59,611 nucleotides of DNA, taken from assembly GCA_024635655.1 (NCBI GenBank), contig JAGXIL010000054.1:1-59611 (forward strand), read 5' to 3'. Under the pieces are notes generated by a model. That model ran no database searches. It saw only the letters and a program-made list of their open reading frames with translations, and was not told the origin of the DNA. Shown here piece by piece: positions 54,797 to 59,611 of the stretch. Numbering within the stretch: the stretch's first letter is position 1; each line of letters starts with the position of its first letter. The position numbers were made by a program, and so were the translations under genes. Origin of the DNA: Gillisia sp. Its GTDB lineage: Bacteria > Bacteroidota > Bacteroidia > Flavobacteriales > Flavobacteriaceae.

Positions 54797-55246
54797 CTAC
54801 TTTACAATTTCCGCCACTTCTTCTTCTGTAACGGGTTTTTCAATATTGTTGCTCCAGGAATTGTTGATGTAGTTCATTACATCTGCAACTTCCTGGTCTG
54901 TTAATCCAAAGGGGGTCATGACGTTATTGTATTCTTCCCCATTGACTTCAATGAACCCTTTAAGTCCGTACTTTACTGCGTGAATGCTTTCAGCTCTTTT
55001 TTCCGTAAGCCAGTCAGATCCGTCCAGAGGAGGGAAAGTCCCGGGAATTCCTTTACCGTCGGCCAGATGGCAGGTAATACAAAAATCCATATATACTTCC
55101 TTACCTCTTTTATAGCTTTCGCTTTCCTGATCCTGAGATAGAGCTACAGGCTCATCTGTTGAGACATACTGATCTTCCTCATTATCAGGATTGGATTTAC
55201 AGCTTAGAAGTCCTGCAATAAGTAATATTTTGATTATCAATCTCAT
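54797..55246 (-). CDS. Class I c-type cytochrome lipoprotein
   Basis: This 149-aa lipoprotein (GLLSC, Cys16) has one haem-c site CITCH (about 56-60) and a Met ligand candidate in MTPFGLTDQEVADVMNYI. It probably accepts electrons from the sugar dehydrogenase encoded just upstream, whose stop it overlaps by 4 bp, and passes them to the respiratory chain. The electron route is inferred from gene order. Confidence 0.9.
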   Translation of the reverse strand: MRLIIKILLIAGLLSCKSNPDNEEDQYVSTDEPVALSQDQESESYKRGKEVYMDFCITCHLADGKGIPGTFPPLDGSDWLTEKRAESIHAVKYGLKGFIEVNGEEYNNVMTPFGLTDQEVADVMNYINNSWSNNIEKPVTEEEVAEIVK

Positions 55247-56376
55247 TCCTCAGTGTTTGTGGTTTCTTTTTCAACAAGTCTCGCTATCCCTACTGTTTCA
55301 ATAGATACATATATATCTCCGTCAGGAGCCTGAACAATATCGCGAATACGGCCTACATCTTCGAGAAGTTTTTCCCTGCGAATTACTTCGGTGCCATCTA
55401 TAACCACGTGTTCCACGTACTGGAATTTGAGGGCTCCTACCAATAAATTGTTTTTTAAGGAAGGGTATTTTTCTGAAGTTACATAAGCAAATCCGCTGGG
55501 AGCAATCGAAGGGTTCCAGTAATGGATAGGATCTTCAACATCATCCCGGTTAGTCTCGTCGGAAATAGCGCCTCCGCCATAATTTTCACCGTAAGTCACA
55601 TCTGCCCAGCCGTAGTTGGCGCCTTTTTTTATAATGTTGATCTCATCACCACCCTGTGGGCCGTGTTCATGAACCCAAACTTCGCCGGTTTCAGGATGCA
55701 GGATCATTCCCTGCGGATTCCTGTGCCCGTAGCTATAAATTGCTGTTTTTGCATTAGGCTCATTTACGAAAGGGTTATCCTCGGGAATACTTCCGTCCTC
55801 ATTGATCCGGTATACCTTTCCGCCATCTTTGGTAATGTCCTGCGGATTGGTATAAGTTTCACCGCGGTCACCAATTGAAAAATAAAGGTAGCCATCGTTG
55901 TCAAAAACCATTCGTGAACCAAAATGCTGACCTTTAGTAGTATTTGGTGTTGCCTTATACAGCACTTCCTGATTTGTAAGCGTGGTACCATCCAGCTTTG
56001 CTCGCATTACAGCCGTGTTTCCGCCTTCACCTTCACCTTCAGAAGAGGCGTAGGTCATATAGATCCAGCCATTTTGTTCATAATCCGGGTGTAAAATGAT
56101 ATCGAGCAAACCACCCTGCCCACGGGCATATACTTCCGGGCCGCCCGTAACCTGTTGTTTTTGTCCGTCTTTAAAGTGTATGATCTCTCCGCTCTTTTCG
56201 GTGATCAACATGCTGCCGTCAGGAAGGAAAGTCATCCCCCAGGCAATTTCCAGGCCTTCCACCACCATTTCATGCTCAATGGTAGTTTCGGCTTTTTCTA
56301 TAGAATTATCTTTTTGGGCGCAGGCGGTAATAGATATTGCTACTGCGCTGAATAATAAGAGAAATTTAATTTTCAT
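55243..56376 (-). CDS. PQQ-type sugar dehydrogenase (soluble glucose/sorbosone dehydrogenase-like), lipoprotein
   Basis: This 377-aa six-bladed beta-propeller is of the GSDH family. Start at ATG 56376 (MKIKFLLLFSAVAIS), giving a lipobox SITAC; an upstream ATG at 56418 adds 14 residues that would spoil the signal. Motifs: WGMTFLPDGSMLITEKSG, GGLLDIILHPDY, GQHFGSRMVFDNDGYLYFSIGDRG and HEHGPQGGDEINII with PQQ/calcium-binding residues. Members oxidise aldoses using PQQ. No PQQ synthesis genes lie in the window, so cofactor supply is unclear. Confidence 0.87.
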   Translation of the reverse strand: MKIKFLLLFSAVAISITACAQKDNSIEKAETTIEHEMVVEGLEIAWGMTFLPDGSMLITEKSGEIIHFKDGQKQQVTGGPEVYARGQGGLLDIILHPDYEQNGWIYMTYASSEGEGEGGNTAVMRAKLDGTTLTNQEVLYKATPNTTKGQHFGSRMVFDNDGYLYFSIGDRGETYTNPQDITKDGGKVYRINEDGSIPEDNPFVNEPNAKTAIYSYGHRNPQGMILHPETGEVWVHEHGPQGGDEINIIKKGANYGWADVTYGENYGGGAISDETNRDDVEDPIHYWNPSIAPSGFAYVTSEKYPSLKNNLLVGALKFQYVEHVVIDGTEVIRREKLLEDVGRIRDIVQAPDGDIYVSIETVGIARLVEKETTNTEE

Positions 56377-56566
56377 ATAAAATATTTTGGGCTCAAGGTA
56401 AAAAAAATCCGCTTGCACAGCTCCAAAACTTCTGTTAACAGGCTTTTTGAAAATATTTAATCTTTTATGGTTGCAAATGATTTAAATCACACTATATTTG
56501 CAGCCGCTAAGGCAAATTGCTGAAGCACCAGCCCGGTTTTTTATTAATTAAACAGCGAAGCTGTCA

Positions 56567-56631
56567 ATTGGAATTTGGAATTTGAAATATTGTTTTTTTT
56601 ACAGCGCAAGCTGTTTGTCGCGCGGTGTAGC
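56567..56631. repeat. Leader repeat copy A, upstream of tRNA-Pro
   Basis: About 65 bp matching 56707-56770 with a few substitutions and two short gaps: an ATTGGAATTTGGAATTTGAA stretch, a T run, the hairpin ACAGC-GCAA-GCTGT, then GTCGCGCGGTGTAGC. The last bases resemble the first bases of tRNA-Pro, then diverge. An earlier hairpin-like copy, ACAGCGAAGCTGT, lies at 56552-56564. Confidence 0.7.
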
Positions 56632-56706
56632 CCTTCGATGCGTCTCTAACGAGACTTACTCAGGATAAACTCCGCCCGGTTCCCGGTCTACTTTATAAGT
56701 AGTGTT

Positions 56707-56770
56707 ATTGGAATTTGGATTTTGAAATATTGTTTTTTTACAGCGCAAGCTGTTGTCGCGGGGTGTAGCG
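56707..56770. repeat. Leader repeat copy B, running into tRNA-Pro
   Basis: This second copy of the leader is offset about 140 bp from copy A and continues into the true tRNA gene at 56759. The stem-loop ACAGC-GCAA-GCTGT is at 56740-56753. It may be a processing signal or the product of a duplication around the tRNA gene. Confidence 0.7.
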
Positions 56771-56833
56771 TAGCCCGGTTATCGCGCCTGCTTTGGGAGC
56801 AGGAGGCCGCAGGTTCGAATCCTGCCACCCCGA
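56759..56833 (+). tRNA. tRNA-Pro (anticodon TGG)
   Basis: A cloverleaf is clear. Acceptor CGGGGTG (56759-56765) pairs with CACCCCG (56826-56832), with discriminator A at 56833 and no encoded CCA. The anticodon arm is CCTGC-TTTGGGA-GCAGG, with TGG at 56794-56796. The T arm is GCAGG-TTCGAAT-CCTGC. The 5' C in the acceptor is typical of tRNA-Pro. Confidence 0.95.
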
Positions 56834-56871
56834 CTTTTATTGTTCTAAACAACATCAAATAACACCTAAAT

Positions 56872-56915
56872 AAATGATCTTCAGTAGTTAAAAAAACTGA
56901 AGATCATTTTTTTTT
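56872..56915 (+). terminator. Terminator behind tRNA-Pro
   Basis: AAATGATCTTCAGT pairs with ACTGAAGATCATTT around a 10-nt A-rich loop, followed by a T run on the plus strand. The stem is about 14 bp. It can also slow the minus-strand surE transcript ending at 56962. Confidence 0.85.
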
Positions 56916-56961
56916 GTTTATTACCATCTAAAATGACACCTGTTCAGGTAATTTATATTTC

Positions 56962-57702
56962 CTAACTAATACTTTTATTTTTGATTCTTTCAGCCAGGTG
57001 CTCCTTATCGGTGAGATCCAGGATCATAGGGGTGATGCTTGTTTTTCCGTGTTTTACCGCCCAGCGGTCTGTTCCTTCCCCTTCATGTTCTATAGGTACC
57101 ACAGTAAACCAGTAATGTTGCCGCCCCATGGGGTCTTTATTGGCAACCACTTTTCCGTCATAGTGTCTGACCGATTGTGCCGTCCATAAGATCTCGCCTT
57201 CCGGTTGTCTTGGAAAATTAATATTGAGCAGGTCTCTTTCCTTATCATGAATAACCTCCTTTAAAGCTTCAGAAACAAAAGGCTCCAGCGCTTCAAAATT
57301 TGGTTCTTCCTCATCTACAGAAACGCTTAAAGCAATACCGCGGATATTAAATAAAACTGCCTGCCTTGCCGCAGATAAAGTTCCCGAATGCCAGGCAGAA
57401 TTTCCCAGGTTGGCTCCAATGTTGATCCCCGATAATACCACATCTATACCCTGAAACAAATGCGCGCCCAGGGCCACACAGTCTGCAGGGGTACCGTTGA
57501 CCCGGTAAGCCTTCATCTTTTCAAAATGAATGGGGGATTTCTTGTATGTAATAGGTTTGGTTGAGGTAATAGCCTGGCCCATTCCACTTTGTTCCACATC
57601 TGGAGCCATGACAATTACTTCTCCAAATTTTGCTGCTACTTTTGCCAGACAGGCAATTCCCGGACTGTAGATACCGTCATCGTTGGTTACCAAAATTTTC
57701 AT
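56962..57702 (-). CDS. surE: 5'/3'-nucleotidase SurE
   Basis: This 246-aa metal-dependent nucleotidase acts on nucleoside monophosphates in stress survival. Motifs: LVTNDDGIYSPGI (about 4-16, metal-binding Asp pair), VNGTPADCVALGAH, and DVVLSGINIGANLGNSAWHSGT (about 88-109). It is a single gene with a probable promoter at 57757-57789. Confidence 0.95.
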   Translation of the reverse strand: MKILVTNDDGIYSPGIACLAKVAAKFGEVIVMAPDVEQSGMGQAITSTKPITYKKSPIHFEKMKAYRVNGTPADCVALGAHLFQGIDVVLSGINIGANLGNSAWHSGTLSAARQAVLFNIRGIALSVSVDEEEPNFEALEPFVSEALKEVIHDKERDLLNINFPRQPEGEILWTAQSVRHYDGKVVANKDPMGRQHYWFTVVPIEHEGEGTDRWAVKHGKTSITPMILDLTDKEHLAERIKNKSIS

Positions 57703-57756
57703 ACTTCATTTTTAAAATTGAGCTATAAAATCTTTTTTAATTGCAGTTTTAAATTA

Positions 57757-57789
57757 CAAAATTATCGGCTTACCCGTGTTTACATCAAC
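57757..57789 (-). promoter_or_regulatory. Promoter for surE
   Basis: On the minus strand GTTG (57786-57789), 21-bp spacer, TAATTTTG (57757-57764), a full -7 match, about 55 bp before the ATG at 57702. Confidence 0.5.
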
Positions 57790-57934
57790 TACTCATCTGC
57801 ATTTTTTGGCTTATTTTTAATAATACATGCAGGTTTAAATTAGAGAAGGATTTTCATTCCTAAGGTATAGTTAATACCGGCCGAAATATGCCGATGGTAT
57901 TGTTATATTTATAAGGAAAGGATAATATCAGCTG

Positions 57935-58867
57935 ATGAAGAAATTCCAAATAGTACACAATCCAACCGCGGGAGGAGCCACTTATGTGAAAACAGATCTC
58001 CTGAAGCAGTTTAATAAGGTGCAGGTGGACTACGTTTCTACAGAGGATGATCATTGGCAGCAATTCTATAAGAACCAGCCGGACCTGGTCTATGTGGCGG
58101 GAGGCGATGGCACTATTGGCAGAACGGCAAAGGTGTTATTAAAACATTTTACACCGCAACAGCGTCCCCATCTTAGCCTTTTGCCCATTGGAACAGCTAA
58201 CAATGTGGCCAAAACCTTTCGGATCACCAAAAATTCTTCCTTCAGCCTCGAAAATGACAATACCACTTTTTTGTTTGATGTGGGAAGGATCAAAGGGGTC
58301 CCTGATGAAGAAAACTTTCTTGAAAGTGTAGGCTTTGGAGTTTTTCCGGAACTGATCTCTGAAATGAAGAAGCGAAAAGTAGAAAATGAACCTCCTTCAG
58401 AAAAACTGCAGCGAACCTTAAGGGTTATGCTGGAGATCATTACAAAATACAAAGCCCAAAAAGCCACCATTAAATTGAACGGTATGAAGATCAAGGGTTC
58501 TTTCCTGTTACTTGAGCTTATGAACATAAAGGCAGTAGGGCCGTGTATAGAAGTGGCACCACAGGCCGATCCCGGGGATGGATATTTAGATTTGATCGTG
58601 ATCCCGGAGAAGAGCAGGGAGGAATTTAAAACTTACATACAAACTTTAATTGAGCTTAACTCTACATCTTCAAATCCTGAGGAATTTACCATCACCCCAT
58701 CAGATCTGGAAAATTTTGCCACCACCATCAGATTGAAAAAATTGAAGATAAAATCAAAAGCCTCCTCTCTTCATATAGACGATACCCTGGTGAAGGATTA
58801 TTCCGGTAATTATTTAAAATTAAATATTATTCCGGCAGCATTAAAGGTGGCAAAATTTGGTCTCTAA
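57935..58867 (+). CDS. Diacylglycerol kinase-like lipid kinase
   Basis: This 310-aa DAGK catalytic-domain protein of the YegS/BmrU type phosphorylates a lipid or polyol. Motifs: VHNPTAGG (about 7-14), YVAGGDGTIGRTAKVLL (GGDGT loop at about 54-58), LPIGTANNVAKT (about 87-98), and DPGDGYLDLIVI. The substrate is unknown. It is divergent from surE across 232 bp. Confidence 0.9.
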   Translation: MKKFQIVHNPTAGGATYVKTDLLKQFNKVQVDYVSTEDDHWQQFYKNQPDLVYVAGGDGTIGRTAKVLLKHFTPQQRPHLSLLPIGTANNVAKTFRITKNSSFSLENDNTTFLFDVGRIKGVPDEENFLESVGFGVFPELISEMKKRKVENEPPSEKLQRTLRVMLEIITKYKAQKATIKLNGMKIKGSFLLLELMNIKAVGPCIEVAPQADPGDGYLDLIVIPEKSREEFKTYIQTLIELNSTSSNPEEFTITPSDLENFATTIRLKKLKIKSKASSLHIDDTLVKDYSGNYLKLNIIPAALKVAKFGL

Positions 58868-59197
58868 CATTTTTGCTGGTTAAAAAGTGTTCTGGAGGTT
58901 TTTACCGTAGTTCTATAAATTTAAACCGGCATTGTATATAGGCTTTTAATAAATATCACCGGTTAAATTTTAGGGGAAATTGTCAATTTAGAAATCATCA
59001 GGTAACAGTCAGATCAAAATCGTAAAACTTTTTAGATCTGGGAATGTTTTTACCAAAGTGCTTAAGAAAAATTTAACCACAACGGTTGTTTTTTATTATG
59101 AAAAATTATAACATTACTAAAGAAGATTACCTCCTGGTATCGTAATTTTAATGTTAGTTGTAGAAGGGTTAGGGGTACCCCTTTTATAATGATAATA
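58868..59197. other. Spacer between the lipid kinase and the microprotein genes
   Basis: No gene was recognised. The stretch is AT-rich, with a 12-bp palindrome AGGGGTACCCCT at 59171-59182. A 71-codon minus-strand frame (59062-59277) runs through the terminators and is not believed. Confidence 0.5.
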
Positions 59198-59234
59198 AAA
59201 GGCAGGGGGTTTCTTATAGAATCTCCCTGCCTTT
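59198..59234 (-). terminator. Second terminator-like hairpin behind the microprotein genes
   Basis: AAAGGCAGGG (59198-59207) pairs with CCCTGCCTTT (59225-59234); on the minus strand it is followed by TATTATC, a weak T tract. It may also stop plus-strand readthrough from 57935. Confidence 0.55.
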
Positions 59235-59253
59235 GATCTTTATATAAAGTAAA

Positions 59254-59284
59254 ATAGCCGGTCGCTTTTTCGCGCACCGGCTAT
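59254..59284 (-). terminator. Terminator behind the microprotein genes
   Basis: ATAGCCGGT (59254-59262) pairs with ACCGGCTAT (59276-59284) with an inner GC-rich loop; on the minus strand it is followed by TTTACTTT. It lies 51 bp after the stop codon at 59336, so the microprotein genes have their own transcript end. Confidence 0.75.
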
Positions 59285-59335
59285 GGTTCTTTACAAAACA
59301 TTATTAGATATTGAATTTAATGATTTAATCGCTGT

Positions 59336-59461
59336 CTAATTGTAATAGGCGAAACGACGACTTTCGTGCCAGGTTCCTCTTGCAGTTTCCCTTATATTCA
59401 GGAAATGTTTTCTAAGGGTGCTGATCCCGTTTTTATTAATGGTTGTTTCTAAAGTTTTCAT
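59336..59461 (-). CDS. Microprotein, first of a tandem paralogous pair (41 aa)
   Basis: An ATG at 59461 opens a 41-residue frame to a TAG at 59336-59338. The product starts MKTLETTINKNG, carries the core STLRKHFLN (about 14-22), RETA and WHESRRF (about 31-37), and ends AYYN. It is basic, without a membrane segment. The neighbouring frame at 59520-59611 encodes a clear relative. Codons for shared residues differ silently (TTC/TTT, CTG/CTC, AAT/AAC, CGT/CGC), which argues that the protein is under selection. I do not recognise the family. It could be a regulator, toxin-like or peptide signal; none is supported. Confidence 0.6.
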   Translation of the reverse strand: MKTLETTINKNGISTLRKHFLNIRETARGTWHESRRFAYYN

Positions 59462-59519
59462 GATGAAAGATTTTGATGTGCTTTCCGTTTTTGATCGATG
59501 ATTGATTTTTCAGACTTTC

Positions 59520-59611
59520 TTAATATCCAAAGCGACGTCTCTCGTGCCAGCTACTTTTTGCAGTTTCCCTTAGGTTGAGAAAATGTTTTCTAAGGGTACT
59601 GGATCCTTTTC
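59520..59611 (-). CDS. Microprotein, second paralogue, partial at window edge
   Basis: The 3' part of a gene that continues past the right edge; stop TAA at 59520-59522. The visible 29 residues read KGSSTLRKHFLN, then LRETAKSSWHE and RRRFGY. It matches copy 1 over the STLRKHFLN and WHExRRF cores but ends earlier, without the extra YN. The two genes are in tandem, separated by 58 bp, and appear to be one transcription unit ending at the terminator at 59254. Confidence 0.6.
   Translation of the reverse strand, partial: KGSSTLRKHFLNLRETAKSSWHERRRFGY

Noticed and set aside
59171..59182. 12-bp palindrome AGGGGTACCCCT
   Set aside because: It is a single short palindrome in AT-rich DNA with no partner copy. 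Not enough for a binding-site call.
59062..59277. 71-codon minus-strand frame near the right end
   Set aside because: It spans two terminator hairpins and has no recognisable domain.
1..59611. CRISPR arrays, rRNA genes, transposase genes and prophage modules
   Set aside because: None seen on reading both strands. The only mobile-type items are the left-end recombinase, cassette-like gene and group II intron.

Overview
The window looks like chromosomal DNA of a member of the Bacteroidota, most likely class Flavobacteriia (family Flavobacteriaceae). The base composition is AT-rich and Shine-Dalgarno sequences are scarce. Several intergenic spacers carry TAnnTTTG (-7) elements, some with a TTTG-like -33 box, which is the Bacteroidota housekeeping promoter type. 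The gene content fits: gldI, WbqC, DUF3810, DUF5683, OstA-like LPS export protein, a long LepB with several N-terminal membrane segments, tandem rhomboids, methylmalonyl-CoA mutase subunits and a lipocalin-like gene between recF and a DUF721 gene. The genus cannot be fixed from the sequence alone.

Layout. (1) 1-2180 is accessory DNA. It holds the 3' end of a group II intron of IIC type, one short secreted-protein gene bounded by inverted copies of a 9-bp motif, a tyrosine recombinase and a small zinc-ribbon gene. (2) 2180-2900 is a gene-poor spacer. (3) 2900-14000 is almost all minus strand: a methyltransferase, a giant DUF349 protein with an in-frame 42-bp minisatellite, aroE with two tandem DUF368 polyprenyl-phosphate transporter genes, a TPR protein, a class III aminotransferase and an OstA/LptA-like protein. 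(4) 14000-16000 holds two plus-strand ferritin-like genes. (5) 16100-23500 is a minus-strand block: purA, a Fur-family regulator, relA/spoT, an M48 protease, a TrmH-type methyltransferase and a DUF3810 protein. (6) 23600-29600 holds pepD, a cyclophilin-FKBP fusion with gldI and an NrnA-like phosphoesterase, a PhoD-like phosphatase and ndk. (7) 29700-33540 holds pcm and the recF cluster. (8) 33680-39870 is a plus-strand series: TPR protein, ribH, small membrane protein, mutL, two rhomboids and a membrane-bound EEP hydrolase. (9) 39870-45160 runs WbqC, lepB, dapB, DUF5683, parB and parA on the minus strand. (10) 45400-56400 holds an M16 protease, a 2,4-dienoyl-CoA reductase-like SDR, the methylmalonyl-CoA mutase subunits with a small gene between them, an FtsB/DivIC-like protein, udk, and a cytochrome c / PQQ-type sugar dehydrogenase lipoprotein pair. 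(11) 56500-59611 holds tRNA-Pro(TGG) behind a duplicated leader, surE, a diacylglycerol-kinase-like gene, and two tandem paralogous microprotein genes of about 41 codons at the right edge.

Most of the window is ordinary housekeeping DNA. Two places stand out. At the left end a recombinase, one cassette-like gene and a group IIC intron are arranged much like an inverted integron: the intron is antisense to the cassette gene and its 3' junction falls inside the same motif that flags the other cassette end. The recombinase nevertheless lacks the extra segment that marks true IntI. At the right end the two microproteins share a Ser-Thr-Leu-Arg-Lys-His-Phe-Leu-Asn core and a Trp-His-Glu-x-Arg-Arg-Phe core, with synonymous changes between copies, followed by a terminator. 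I do not recognise this family.
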